Part shown: positions 51,688 to 60,783 of the stretch, piece after piece
Layout of the letters: each line of letters opens with the position of its first letter
How positions within the stretch are numbered: position 1 is the first letter of the stretch
Made by a program: the position numbers and the translations under genes
NCBI GenBank assembly: GCA_016786585.1
Contig: JAEUUI010000008.1
Coordinates: forward strand, 248,001 to 312,000
Direction of reading: 5' to 3'
DNA length: 64,000 bases
Source: Cyclobacteriaceae bacterium
GTDB taxonomy: Bacteria > Bacteroidota > Bacteroidia > Cytophagales > Cyclobacteriaceae
Notes under the pieces: model-generated
The model's input: the letters and a program-made list of their open reading frames with translations, nothing else
Told to the model about the DNA's origin: nothing
Database searches by the model: none

Positions 51688-52527
51688 GTGAAAAGGGGCG
51701 TAGGTATTTTTTCAATTGCACTGATGGCATTCAGTGCATCATTTGCGCAGCAGCGCATCATCACCGCGGGCAGTGCCATTACGGAAACCGTTTGTGCATT
51801 AGGGGATTGCGATAAGATCGTGGCTTCCGATAAAACCAGTCTATATCCTGAATCTATTCAAGGCCTGCCATCCATCGGTTACCGGAATGGAATCAATGCC
51901 GAAGGCGTCATTAGTCTCAAGCCAACGCTGATTATCGCCGAAAAGGACTATGTAAAAGACGAAGTACTTGCTCAGCTGTCAGCTTCCGGCATCAAACTGC
52001 TGATCATTGACCGCCAGTTTACGATTGACGACACAAAGAAACTTATAACTCAGATTGCAGAAGCATTAAACCGGCAGACAGAAGGTAAGAAACTTAGCGC
52101 CCGTATAGATGCCGATCTCGCGGAAGCGAAGTCAATGCTCAAGAAAGCGGCCGTATCCCCCAGGGTGTTGTGCATTTACAATCGCGGCAGTGCGAATGTG
52201 AGCCTGGCGGGTAAAGAAACGTTCGGAGAAATTATTGCGTACATCGGTGCTCAAAACGTATTCAATACTGTTACCGGCTATAAACCGCTGAACACGGAAG
52301 CATTGATTGCAGCCAATCCCGACTTCCTGATCACCACAACATCAGGACTCGAAAGCATTGGTGGTATTGATGGATTCTTAAAAGTACCCGGAGTAGCACA
52401 AACAACCGCGGGTAAAAAACGGCAGATCATCTCAGTTGACAGTTCGATGCTCACAAACTTCGGTCCGCGCATTGGGCAAGCGATAAAAGAACTTGTGCGG
52501 CTTATTCATCCTGAACTCGCTAACTGA
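51688..52527 (+). CDS. hmuT: Haem ABC transporter substrate-binding protein
   Basis: Periplasmic binding protein (279 aa) of the helical-backbone type that carries haem to the permease. Start chosen at GTG 51688: it lies 17 bases after the palindrome and gives the signal peptide MKRGVGIFSIALMAFSASFAQ. An upstream in-frame TTG (51634) lies inside the promoter spacer. The mature part has RIITAGSAITETVCALGD, VASDKTSLYPESIQGLPSIGYRN, GVISLKPTLII and the C-terminal IGQAIKELVRLIHPE, the pattern of HmuT-like proteins rather than cobalamin carriers. The downstream genes for permease, ATPase and haem-processing protein support haem as substrate. Confidence 0.85.
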   Translation: MKRGVGIFSIALMAFSASFAQQRIITAGSAITETVCALGDCDKIVASDKTSLYPESIQGLPSIGYRNGINAEGVISLKPTLIIAEKDYVKDEVLAQLSASGIKLLIIDRQFTIDDTKKLITQIAEALNRQTEGKKLSARIDADLAEAKSMLKKAAVSPRVLCIYNRGSANVSLAGKETFGEIIAYIGAQNVFNTVTGYKPLNTEALIAANPDFLITTTSGLESIGGIDGFLKVPGVAQTTAGKKRQIISVDSSMLTNFGPRIGQAIKELVRLIHPELAN

Positions 52528-52528
52528 G

Positions 52529-53596
52529 ATGAATCTTTCCCTGACGGTGCGGGATACGCGGCATGCGCTTGTGCTAACAGCGCTAAGTCTTGTGCTGGTC
52601 ATCACTGTACTTGTTTCGCTGACCGTTGGCGCAGTAACAATTCCTGTGGGGGATGTTATCATCATTCTGCTCCAAAAAATCGGTTTGTTCAGTCAACTTC
52701 AGGTGGACAGTATGCATGAGGTTGTGTTAACAACCATTCGCTTTCCGCGTGTGGTGATGACACTACTGGTTGGTGGTGCGCTTGGCGTTAGTGGTGCCGC
52801 GTTACAGGGATTGTTTCGTAACCCGTTGGTTGAACCCGGTCTGATTGGAGTATCCGGAGGATCCGCAGCAGCAGTTGTATTGATGATTGTTTTTGGAAGT
52901 GGATTTTTCCTGTCGACTGACAACTTGCTGTACGATGCGATCATTCCGATAGTTTCTTTCGGAGGTGGTGCGCTTGCAACATTTATGGTGTTGGGTCTTG
53001 GCAAGCAATCGGGCAAAACAAACATAGCCGTACTTGTTCTCACGGGTGTTGCTATCAACGCGCTGGCCGGATCGGTTATCGGGCTTTCAGTTTTCTATGC
53101 GGATGAGAATCAGCTTAGAACATTTACCTTCTGGACGCTGGGCGACCTGGGCGGTGCTACACCAGGCAAGCTGCTTATTACTGCACCTTTGCTCCTTGGT
53201 TCCATGGCAGCACTTCTCGTTCAATCACGTTCGCTCAATGCTATTGCACTGGGCGAAGCCGAAGCGTATCACATGGGTGTAAATGTTGAGCGCACGAAGC
53301 GAATAATCGTTTTAAGCAGCGCGTTAGCCGTAGGGGTAAGTGTTTCCCTGGCGGGGATCATTGGATTTATCGGTCTTGTTATCCCGCATCTTATTCGCGT
53401 TGTTTTTCACGCAGATCAACGTCTGGTGTTGCCGGCATCAGTATTGGGCGGGGCGTGGCTGCTGATTATTGCTGATGTAATAGCCCGGACGATAGTAGCT
53501 CCGGCCGAGTTGCCGATCGGGGTGATGACGGGATTGATTGGTGCCCCGTTTTTCATTATGCTGTTAATGAAAGCTAAACTCAAAAACGAAATCTGA
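52529..53596 (+). CDS. hmuU: Haem ABC transporter permease (FecCD family)
   Basis: Inner-membrane permease of 355 aa with about nine to ten hydrophobic segments. FecCD signatures include IRFPRVVMTLLVGGALGVSGAALQGLFRNPLVEPGLIGVSGGS (in parts), GDLGGATPGKLL, and the ATPase-coupling region LGEAEAYHMGVNVERTKRIIVL followed by GFIGLVIPHLIRVVF. The start at 52529 follows the hmuT stop by one base; its stop overlaps the hmuV start (TGATG). It transports the ligand delivered by the adjacent binding protein. Confidence 0.94.
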   Translation: MNLSLTVRDTRHALVLTALSLVLVITVLVSLTVGAVTIPVGDVIIILLQKIGLFSQLQVDSMHEVVLTTIRFPRVVMTLLVGGALGVSGAALQGLFRNPLVEPGLIGVSGGSAAAVVLMIVFGSGFFLSTDNLLYDAIIPIVSFGGGALATFMVLGLGKQSGKTNIAVLVLTGVAINALAGSVIGLSVFYADENQLRTFTFWTLGDLGGATPGKLLITAPLLLGSMAALLVQSRSLNAIALGEAEAYHMGVNVERTKRIIVLSSALAVGVSVSLAGIIGFIGLVIPHLIRVVFHADQRLVLPASVLGGAWLLIIADVIARTIVAPAELPIGVMTGLIGAPFFIMLLMKAKLKNEI

Positions 53597-54423
53597 TGTA
53601 TCAGGCAATCGATCTTTCGTTTCGCGTGCGCGATCGCATCATTCTTCAGAATGTCAATCTAACCATCAGGCCAGGTGAGTTCACGGCAGTAGTTGGACCT
53701 AACGGTGCCGGTAAGAGTACACTCCTCAAATCGCTTGCGTATGAGAACACAAATTTCCGTGGTCAAGTAATTATCAACGGTACTTCAACTAGTTCATACA
53801 CACCGAAATCATTGTCGCGCGTGCGCGCTGTGCTTCCGCAAAGCACTACAGTTCCGTTCGCATTCACGGCTGAGCAGATCGTTCACCTGGGCCGGTATAC
53901 GCATCGGTCAACACACATTGTGAACCGTGCAATCGTGCAGGAGGTGATGGAACGTACATCTACGTTTTCATTGAAAGATCAGGCATACAGCACGTTATCG
54001 GGCGGGGAGAAGCAGCGCGTTCAACTGGCCCGTGTGCTGGCACAGGTTTGGGAAGAAACGGTTCATCCGCGATACATCCTGCTCGATGAGCCAACCTCAA
54101 GCATGGACATTGCCCAGCAGCAACAAATGTTCGCCCTTGCAAAAAGTGTTTGCAGCCGCAACATCGGAGTGATGGCGATTGTGCATGATCTTAACCAGGC
54201 CGTGCAGTTTGCTGACCAGCTTTACTTTTTGCGCGATGGAAAAATCACGGCAGCCGGTGAAGCGAAAGATGTATTTACCAAAACAAACATCGAGGAAACG
54301 TTTTGTTGCCGGGTAAACGTGTACCACGATCCTTGCAATAATTGTCCATATGTCATCACGGAACGTACTGACACCGTTCCGGCATCTATCCATCATTTAA
54401 AACTTAAAACATCATCCTTATGA
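53596..54423 (+). CDS. hmuV: Haem ABC transporter ATP-binding protein
   Basis: ATPase of the haem importer, 275 aa. Walker A GPNGAGKST is at residues 34-42, the signature is LSGGEKQRVQLARVL, Walker B with the catalytic Glu is YILLDEPTSSMD, and the switch His is in AIVHDLNQA. A C-terminal extension of about 25 residues contains several Cys (CCRVNVYHDPCNNCPY). It overlaps hmuU by one base and hmuS by four, so the operon is tightly coupled. Confidence 0.94.
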   Translation: MYQAIDLSFRVRDRIILQNVNLTIRPGEFTAVVGPNGAGKSTLLKSLAYENTNFRGQVIINGTSTSSYTPKSLSRVRAVLPQSTTVPFAFTAEQIVHLGRYTHRSTHIVNRAIVQEVMERTSTFSLKDQAYSTLSGGEKQRVQLARVLAQVWEETVHPRYILLDEPTSSMDIAQQQQMFALAKSVCSRNIGVMAIVHDLNQAVQFADQLYFLRDGKITAAGEAKDVFTKTNIEETFCCRVNVYHDPCNNCPYVITERTDTVPASIHHLKLKTSSL

Positions 54424-55493
54424 ATACCGTAGCAGAATCAGCCATCGTAAGCCTTCGCGAAGCGTGGAAAACATTGCAACAGTCAAACCCGGGAATGAGA
54501 ATTCGCGAATGCGCCCAACAGCTTGGCGTAAGTGAAGCTGAAGTGCTGGCTACTACGGTCGGTGAATATACAACGCGTTTGGAGGGCGACTGGACAGAAC
54601 TGGTAAAGCGGTTGCCGGAACTTGGCCGTGTTATGTCGCTTACGCGGAATGACGGTTGTGTGCTGGAACACAAAGGTCTCTTTCAGAAAATTGACATTAT
54701 GGGTTCAGGCGTACGCGCTATGGCAACTGTAATTGGTCCGATTGAATCGCGGATATTTTTTGGCGGGTGGAAGTTTGGATTCGCAGTGAAACAGCAAACA
54801 CCGCGCGGACTTCAGCAGAGTATCCAGATTTTTGATCAGTCGGGTACGGCAGTAATGAAAGTTTTCGTGGTGGAGGAGCAAGGCAATAAAAAGGGTAGTG
54901 ATCAAGTGGCGTTCGACAAGCTTGTCGCTGATTTCACAGCATCCGATCAATCGACCCTGATAACTGTCGAAACCATTAGTGAACCTCCCACAAAACCAAT
55001 CGGGGATGTTGATGCGCAGGCGCTGCTTACTGATTGGGCCGCGATGAAAGACACCCACGATTTTTTTGGCATGCTTCGGAAGCATAATGTCAATCGCCTG
55101 GATGCATTGTATCTCGCCAGCGATTTTACATATCAGATAAAAAAAGAAGCATTGAAAGTGGTGTTAGACACTGCAGCAGAAACGAAACTTCCCATTATGA
55201 TCTTTGCCGGCAATCGCGGTAATATCCAGATTCATCAAGGTAAAGTTCAAACCATTCGCGTAATGGAAAACTGGCTGAATGTTCTTGATCCTGATTTCAA
55301 CATGCACCTGCGGGAAGATTTGATTGATACCCTTTGGGTTGTGAAAAAGCCGACTGACGATGGTGTGGTTACAAGCATTGAAGCCTTTGATTCGCAGAAG
55401 AATATGATCGCGCAGTTCTTCGGCTTACGCAAACCCGGCATTCCGGAGTTGCGGGCGTGGGCTACACTGGTTGAATCCCTGCCAAAGGCTTAG
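54420..55493 (+). CDS. hmuS: Haem-degrading/haem-trafficking protein (HemS/HmuS family)
   Basis: Cytoplasmic haem-binding protein of 357 aa with the internal duplication of the HemS family: each half has a 'LREAWKTL..'/'LLTDWAAMKDTHDFFGML' helix and a beta-sheet ending in 'NWLNVLDPDFNMHLREDLIDTLWVV'. The haem-facing region of the first half is SLTRNDGCVLEHKGLF, with a candidate His ligand. Members deliver haem to an oxygenase or cleave it themselves. It is the last gene of the hmuTUVS operon and ends one base before the convergent AraC regulator gene. Confidence 0.9.
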   Translation: MNTVAESAIVSLREAWKTLQQSNPGMRIRECAQQLGVSEAEVLATTVGEYTTRLEGDWTELVKRLPELGRVMSLTRNDGCVLEHKGLFQKIDIMGSGVRAMATVIGPIESRIFFGGWKFGFAVKQQTPRGLQQSIQIFDQSGTAVMKVFVVEEQGNKKGSDQVAFDKLVADFTASDQSTLITVETISEPPTKPIGDVDAQALLTDWAAMKDTHDFFGMLRKHNVNRLDALYLASDFTYQIKKEALKVVLDTAAETKLPIMIFAGNRGNIQIHQGKVQTIRVMENWLNVLDPDFNMHLREDLIDTLWVVKKPTDDGVVTSIEAFDSQKNMIAQFFGLRKPGIPELRAWATLVESLPKA

Positions 55494-55494
55494 C

Positions 55495-56376
55495 CTAACG
55501 GCCCAGCTGCATCAAATACTTCTTAGGTGTAATCCCGAACTTCTTGCGAAAGGCAGCGATGTAATGACTTGGATTGGTGTACCCGATCTGTGTAGCTACT
55601 TCGTTCACTTTGAATTTGCCGGTATCGAGCTGAAGGCGTGAGTAATCCAGTTTGTGATCCAGCAGATATCCAAACACCGTATTGCCGTAGATTTCTTTAA
55701 AGCCCACTTTGAGCTGAAATTCATTAAGTCCGGCAATTTTGGCTAGCTCTTTCAGTCCCGGAGGGTTATCCATGTGTCGCAGGATATGTTCCTTGGCGTG
55801 CTTGATCTTGCGAACCGTTTCTTCATTATTCAGGAACGGGCAGCTTTCGGTGTTGGCTTTCTTTTCTGAAAAGTAAAGACTTAACAGCTCGTAAATTTTT
55901 CCCTGGATATAAAGCTGACGTGCATTTTCGCTTAGCTGAATGTTGAATAGCTGGCTTAACGTGATCATCAAAAACGAAGGAATATCCCGCTCATCATAAA
56001 ATTTATAGTTCACGTTCTCGCCCTTTAAAAATTTCAACGGCTCGGTGGTGAACAATTTGTGAAGGCTTTCCAGCGGAATAAAAAGGAACACCATGCGGCA
56101 GCCGGGCGACAAGCGAAGGTTAAACGGCATGTCGCTTTCCGGATTATACATAAAGTAATTCCGCTGTTTTTGAATCTCGCGACTATAATGCGGTCCGAAT
56201 TCAAAACGTGCGCTTCCCTCAAGGCAAAAGTAGAAGTGAATATTCTTCCGGTTGATCTCACTCGTTAAGGGCTGAACCTCACCAGACTCGTTGTTTACGA
56301 TAATTAATCGCGTTCCATTCTGGTCAAAGATTACCTGCTCTAGCCTTTCAAGGGTATTTTCAGCTACCACGCTCAT
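55495..56376 (-). CDS. AraC-family transcriptional regulator
   Basis: Regulator of 293 aa. The C-terminal ~100 residues hold two helix-turn-helix units: GLKELAKIAGLNEFQLKVGFKEIYG and KVNEVATQIGYTNPSHYIAAFRKKFGITPKKYL (in parts). The N-terminal ~170 residues form a sensing domain with a cupin-like IHFYFCLEGSARFEFG segment. It is convergent with hmuS and divergent from the TonB receptor gene, the usual place for a regulator of a siderophore or haem receptor. Members of this group often respond to the imported ligand. It is probably an activator of the receptor gene. Confidence 0.92.
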   Translation of the reverse strand: MSVVAENTLERLEQVIFDQNGTRLIIVNNESGEVQPLTSEINRKNIHFYFCLEGSARFEFGPHYSREIQKQRNYFMYNPESDMPFNLRLSPGCRMVFLFIPLESLHKLFTTEPLKFLKGENVNYKFYDERDIPSFLMITLSQLFNIQLSENARQLYIQGKIYELLSLYFSEKKANTESCPFLNNEETVRKIKHAKEHILRHMDNPPGLKELAKIAGLNEFQLKVGFKEIYGNTVFGYLLDHKLDYSRLQLDTGKFKVNEVATQIGYTNPSHYIAAFRKKFGITPKKYLMQLGR

Positions 56377-56380
56377 GTGA

Positions 56381-56424
56381 TTTAGATTTGTTTCCCCACA
56401 AAAGTATCTAAAAAATGCTTACAA
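56381..56424 (-). promoter_or_regulatory. Promoter of the AraC regulator gene, with a half-site pair
   Basis: On the minus strand TTG (56422-56424) precedes TACTTTTG (56399-56406) by only 15 bases, shorter than usual; the -7 box is exact. An inverted pair TTTAGAT (56381-56387) / ATCTAAA (56406-56412) brackets the -7 element and shares the TTTAGA half-site with the palindrome at 51655. Confidence 0.45.
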
Positions 56425-56484
56425 AATAACCCTATTTTTAAGTTTTTAGGTCATAAATACCAAAATCCGTACTATCCACTGGGG

Positions 56485-56517
56485 TTGTTATTAATGATAC
56501 ACAAACGGGTATTTTTG
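56485..56517 (+). promoter_or_regulatory. Promoter of the TonB receptor gene
   Basis: TTG (56485-56487), a 22-base spacer and TATTTTTG (56510-56517) match the Bacteroidota promoter. Transcription would begin about 56523, leaving a leader of about 48 bases before the ATG at 56571. Confidence 0.65.
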
Positions 56518-56570
56518 TGTGAAGGCACGCTGTAATGTTGCATCGTTTTTAAACGGAGCGCACGCGCTGC

Positions 56571-58790
56571 ATGAACAGAATAGCTACAGTTTTTCTTCTT
56601 TCGCTGATCGGAGTATCAGCGATCGCACAGGTTAAAATTACAGTTACCGACAAAACACAAAAACTGGAAGGGGCATCGGTAGTGGTTGAATCTCCCGGTA
56701 CTTCCAGAACCGTTCTTACAAACGAATCCGGCATTGCCGTGATCGACATAACGCAATTTCCGGTTACCGTCACCGCGTCGTATGTGGGGTTTATGAGCCA
56801 GAGTCTTGTAATTGCGAATGCGGGCGACTATACAATCACTCTTGCCGGTTCAGCCTCCGAGCTTGATGAAGTTGTTATTACCGGACAGTTTGAACCGCAG
56901 TCGGTAAGCCGCTCGGTTGTTAAAGTAAAAACGATTTCTGCCGAAACCATTCGCGCGAAAGGCGCAACCCGGCTGCAGGATGTGTTAAATACCGAACTCA
57001 ACGTTCGGTTCTCAATGGATCCCGCACTGGGCGTCTCCACGATGTCGATGCAGGGGTTGTCGGGACAAAATGTTAAGGTGTTAATTGACGGGATACCGGT
57101 AATCGGCCGGCAGGGAACCTCAAATGCGGTTGACCTCAACCAGCTTAATGTGAACTCGATCGACCGCATCGAGATTATTGAAGGTCCGATGTCAACAATC
57201 TACGGTGCGGATGCGCTTGCTGGCGTTATCAACATCATCACCCGGAAACCTGAACAGGAGAAAATCAGCGGATCAGTTCGCATCCACGAAGAAAACATCG
57301 GTAACGAGTACAGCCTCTTTAAGCAGGGCATCCACCAGGAGAGTGTGAACGTCGGATATCGGGGAAAATCTTTTTATACACTTGCCGACTTCGGCCATAA
57401 CTATTCCGGTGGATGGCAGGGAGATTCTACCGGCCGGGAAAAACAATGGCATCCAAAAAGCCAATGGATTGGGAGCGGGGTAGTTGGCGTACAGCGTGAA
57501 AATTGGAATGCTTCTTACCGGCTCGATTATCTGAACGAAGACCTGTACGACCCGGCGCACTTCTCGGGCAATGAAGCAATCGACCGCCACTACATAACGA
57601 ATCGCTTTATGCACCAGGTACAGGGTGCGATCACATTCAACGATAAGTTAAGCTATAACGGAGCAGTAGCGTTTACCAATTACAGTCGCGAAACACAGGC
57701 GATCGTTGTAAACAAGGCGACAGGTGAGGAGACCCTTGCGTTGAGCGGGCAAGATTTAACCGAATATACAGGAACAACGATTCGCGGAACGTTCCAGTAC
57801 AAGATCTCAAATAAGCTTTCGTTTCAACCCGGTTATGATATAAATCTTGAGTCGGGCTCAGGCGGAAGGCTATTGGCCGGGACGAACAACATTTCCGACT
57901 TTGCCGCATTTCTTTCGGCTGAATTGAAGCCTATAAAAACAGTTACCATTCGTCCGGGTTTACGCGTAGTTCACAACTCTGTTTATCAGGCACCGCCTGC
58001 GCTTCCGTCCCTGAATGTCAGGATTGAACTTTCTTCGCGCCATGATCTCCGGCTTTCGTATGGTCGTGGTTTCCGCGCACCGTCTATCCGGGAGCTTTAT
58101 TTCTATTTCTTCGATAGTAATCACCAGGTCGAGGGTAATCCCGATCTGGAAGCCGAGCGTTCGCATAGCCTGAGCGCAAACTGGAACTGGCGTGTGTTAA
58201 CCAGCCAGCAGATAACGTACACCACAACGCTGGGTGGGTTTTATAATACGGTCGACAACATGATTGTCAATGCATTACGCCCGAACTCTACCATTTATTC
58301 ATACTTCAATGTTGATACGTACAAAACACAGGGCCTGACTTTTAACAACACGATAAACGCTGGTCACCTGAAAGCTGCCGCAGGCTTCGCCTACACCGGA
58401 AGGTATAATCAGCTTGTGGCAACCGATGAAAATCTTCCCGAGTTTACATGGTCATCTGAAGTCAATGCATCCGTTACCTACGAGTTTGTTAAAGCGGGTT
58501 TGGTGGCGAGTATGTATTACAAATACACCGGAAAGACACCTTTTTACCAGCAAAATTTTTCAACTACACCCGTATCTGTTATTCAGGCAAAGGTAGACGA
58601 CTATCACTGGGCTGATGTAAGCCTCCAAAAAACATTTATTAAACATCTGAATGTGGTTGTGGGGATTCATAATCTCTTTAACCTGACCAGCATCCGTACA
58701 ACGGGTATTTCCGAAGGCGGGCACGGGGGCAACGGTAACTCGCTTGCATCCGGAAGATCGTTTTATACAACACTTGTCGTGAATCTTTAA
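56571..58790 (+). CDS. TonB-dependent outer-membrane receptor (probable haem receptor)
   Basis: Outer-membrane receptor of 739 aa. Signal peptide MNRIATVFLLSLIGVSAIAQ, then a carboxypeptidase-regulatory-like domain (about 22-100), a TonB-box/plug region with LDEVVITGQFEP, VLNTELNVRF, GQNVKVLIDGIPV and IEIIEGPMSTIYGADALAGVINIITRK, and a barrel ending in an aromatic-rich strand (FYTTLVVNL). The barrel includes the family segment YGRGFRAPSIRELYFYF and NPDLEAERS. Flanking hmu genes and the HmuY-like lipoprotein 17 bases downstream point to haem as ligand; a siderophore cannot be excluded by sequence alone. Confidence 0.92.
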   Translation: MNRIATVFLLSLIGVSAIAQVKITVTDKTQKLEGASVVVESPGTSRTVLTNESGIAVIDITQFPVTVTASYVGFMSQSLVIANAGDYTITLAGSASELDEVVITGQFEPQSVSRSVVKVKTISAETIRAKGATRLQDVLNTELNVRFSMDPALGVSTMSMQGLSGQNVKVLIDGIPVIGRQGTSNAVDLNQLNVNSIDRIEIIEGPMSTIYGADALAGVINIITRKPEQEKISGSVRIHEENIGNEYSLFKQGIHQESVNVGYRGKSFYTLADFGHNYSGGWQGDSTGREKQWHPKSQWIGSGVVGVQRENWNASYRLDYLNEDLYDPAHFSGNEAIDRHYITNRFMHQVQGAITFNDKLSYNGAVAFTNYSRETQAIVVNKATGEETLALSGQDLTEYTGTTIRGTFQYKISNKLSFQPGYDINLESGSGGRLLAGTNNISDFAAFLSAELKPIKTVTIRPGLRVVHNSVYQAPPALPSLNVRIELSSRHDLRLSYGRGFRAPSIRELYFYFFDSNHQVEGNPDLEAERSHSLSANWNWRVLTSQQITYTTTLGGFYNTVDNMIVNALRPNSTIYSYFNVDTYKTQGLTFNNTINAGHLKAAAGFAYTGRYNQLVATDENLPEFTWSSEVNASVTYEFVKAGLVASMYYKYTGKTPFYQQNFSTTPVSVIQAKVDDYHWADVSLQKTFIKHLNVVVGIHNLFNLTSIRTTGISEGGHGGNGNSLASGRSFYTTLVVNL

Positions 58791-58807
58791 TTACTAATTA
58801 TAAAATC

Positions 58808-60202
58808 ATGAATCATACATCCATTAAATTACTTGCTGTTCTTTTTATAACCGCATGCCTGTTTTCTTCGTGTGAAGACGATCCGAAACTGCCGGACAAT
58901 CAACTTCAGTTTGAGTCGACCGTAGCCGGAATCTCAAGTGAAGATGAGTCACTGCCGTTGAACATTACGCTTTCCCGTGCGGCCTCATCCGATGTTGTTG
59001 TAACGCTTTCTGTGAATGGCGGAAACCTGGTTTATGGAACGGATTTTACCACCACACCGGCCGCCACAGGAAACATGATTACGATTACTATTCCGGAAGG
59101 AGAGACCACTGCACAGGTTACCCTGAATAAAGTTGCAGGTGTGGGCTTCAGCGGAGATGAGAGCGTTGTGTTTGAGGTGGTATCGGTTGACGGATCACCG
59201 GTTGTGGGTGAGAATTCAAAGATCACGGTGACATTTTCCGAAATCACGGTAACCTCAGCAGCGATGAACATTCGCGGAGGCGGTCCGACATTTCCGAACC
59301 GGGTGTTTATCGACCTGAGTGCTAATCGTCAGACGGCCGTTAGCCGTACCGATTGGGATTTTGGTTTCTATACTGAAGCCGGCCAGTTCAAAGTAATTTT
59401 GAATGATGCATTGTCAATGCTCGCCAAGCCACTGGATAAAACCGATTTGACCGCGGTAACGTCAGCAGATACCGTAGGAATGGGCGCTACACTTACAACA
59501 GATGCATTCTCGGTTGATAATATCTGGTACATTGATGCTCCGTCAGGCGATCTTAACAATCTTGCGATTGATGATATCTCAGCAACAGCTTCTGAAAACA
59601 AGGTTTATATTGTTAACCGTGGAAAAGATGCAGCCGGCAACCAGCGCAGCTGGAAGAAGGTTCGTGTAATGCGAAATGGCGATAACTACACCATTCAGTA
59701 TGCTGACATTGCTGCAACTACGTTCCAGACGATTGATGTAACACGCAATAACGCTTATGTGTTTAACTACGTAAGTGTTGATTCCAATGCCACGGTGCAG
59801 CCGGAACCGCAAAAAGGAAAATGGGATATTGCCTACACGGCATTTATGAATCAAACCAATCTCGGTGAAGGATTCATTCCGTATATGTTTAATGACTTCA
59901 TCATCCAGAATCGTGAAGGTGTAGAAACCGTTCAATTACTGGTATCAACAGCAGGGGAGTATGCCGATTTCGATGCAAGCGATCTGGCAGGCATAACATT
60001 CAGTGCAACTCAAACAACGATTGGCTCGACCTGGAGAAATGGTGGCGGCCCGTCAACACCTCCTTCGCTTCGTACCGACCGGTTTTACCTGGTCAAGGAT
60101 GTTGATGGCAACATCTACAAACTAAAATTCACAGCCTTAACTACCGATGGCGAACGGGGTCGTCCTGCTATTGAATACGCCCTGGTAAGTGCCGGATCAT
60201 AA
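58808..60202 (+). CDS. HmuY-like lipoprotein with N-terminal Calx-beta-like domain
   Basis: Predicted surface lipoprotein (lipobox in CLFSSCEDD) of 464 aa that probably scavenges haem for the upstream receptor. The C-terminal ~310 residues follow the HmuY pattern: FIDLSANRQTAVSRTDWDFGFY, KVILNDALSMLAKPLDKTDL and WDIAYTAF near the end. The N-terminal ~115 mature residues look like a Calx-beta domain (YGTDFTTTP ... ITIPEGETTAQVTL ... GDESVVFEV), not part of the Porphyromonas protein. The mature chain contains no histidine at all, so bis-His haem ligation, as in P. gingivalis HmuY, is impossible; several Met residues could serve instead. A terminator follows. Confidence 0.83.
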   Translation: MNHTSIKLLAVLFITACLFSSCEDDPKLPDNQLQFESTVAGISSEDESLPLNITLSRAASSDVVVTLSVNGGNLVYGTDFTTTPAATGNMITITIPEGETTAQVTLNKVAGVGFSGDESVVFEVVSVDGSPVVGENSKITVTFSEITVTSAAMNIRGGGPTFPNRVFIDLSANRQTAVSRTDWDFGFYTEAGQFKVILNDALSMLAKPLDKTDLTAVTSADTVGMGATLTTDAFSVDNIWYIDAPSGDLNNLAIDDISATASENKVYIVNRGKDAAGNQRSWKKVRVMRNGDNYTIQYADIAATTFQTIDVTRNNAYVFNYVSVDSNATVQPEPQKGKWDIAYTAFMNQTNLGEGFIPYMFNDFIIQNREGVETVQLLVSTAGEYADFDASDLAGITFSATQTTIGSTWRNGGGPSTPPSLRTDRFYLVKDVDGNIYKLKFTALTTDGERGRPAIEYALVSAGS

Positions 60203-60215
60203 TGTTTTCTGATCG

Positions 60216-60242
60216 TCAGGAGGCTAATAACCTCCTGATTTT
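60216..60242 (+). terminator. Terminator of the receptor-HmuY operon
   Basis: Eight-base-pair perfect stem TCAGGAGG/CCTCCTGA, seven-base loop and a run of four T, 13 bases after the HmuY-like gene. Confidence 0.85.
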
Positions 60243-60254
60243 CATTTACTTCCA

Positions 60255-60281
60255 TTGAAGTTAGTTTGATTTGTATCTTCG
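60255..60281 (+). promoter_or_regulatory. Candidate promoter of the DUF4920 gene
   Basis: TTG (60255-60257), 16 bases, then TATCTTCG (60274-60281), one mismatch from TAnnTTTG. It lies 22 bases before the ATG at 60304 and argues against the in-frame upstream start at 60271. Confidence 0.4.
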
Positions 60282-60303
60282 CACAGCTTTTAAATCACAT
60301 TCA

Positions 60304-60783
60304 ATGAAATCAATCCGTCTATCACTTGCTGTTTTCTTCATAACAATTGCTGTTGCATCACAGGCGCAACCTCCGAAAACACCTGCTACACCCGGAACAA
60401 CTTTTGGAGAATCAGTTACTGCCGATAACGCTTCTGCAATTGCCGAGCTTCCGAATCTCTTGGGCGACAAACCGATGGCAGACGTCAAAGTTTCGGGTAA
60501 AGTACTGGATGTTTGTCCGAAGAAAGGCTGCTGGATGACGCTGGAGATGCCCGACAAGTCAACGGTGCTGGTGAAGTTCAAAGACTACGGATTCTTTGTT
60601 CCCCTGGAACTGATTGGCAAGACGGTTGTACTGGAAGGGCAGGCGAAAAAGATTGAAACGTCTGTTGCCGAGCTTAAGCATTACGCAGAGGATGCGAAGA
60701 AATCAAAAGAAGAAATTGAGGCCATTACGGAACCAAAAAAGGAAATCCGCCTGACGGCTAACGGAGTACTTGTTGTGAAATAA
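60304..60783 (+). CDS. DUF4920 domain-containing exported protein
   Basis: Exported protein (signal peptide MKSIRLSLAVFFITIAVASQAQ) of 159 aa. It matches the DUF4920 pattern: a proline-rich linker, then VKVSGKVLDVCPKKGCWMTLEM, where the two cysteines bracket a metal- or redox-like CPKKGC motif, and DYGFFVPLELIGKTVVLEG. The C-terminal part is helical and rich in Lys and Glu. It probably acts in the periplasm. The CxxxxCW motif may bind copper or another metal, though no function is established. It overlaps the DUF3817 gene by one base (TAATG). Confidence 0.88.
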   Translation: MKSIRLSLAVFFITIAVASQAQPPKTPATPGTTFGESVTADNASAIAELPNLLGDKPMADVKVSGKVLDVCPKKGCWMTLEMPDKSTVLVKFKDYGFFVPLELIGKTVVLEGQAKKIETSVAELKHYAEDAKKSKEEIEAITEPKKEIRLTANGVLVVK

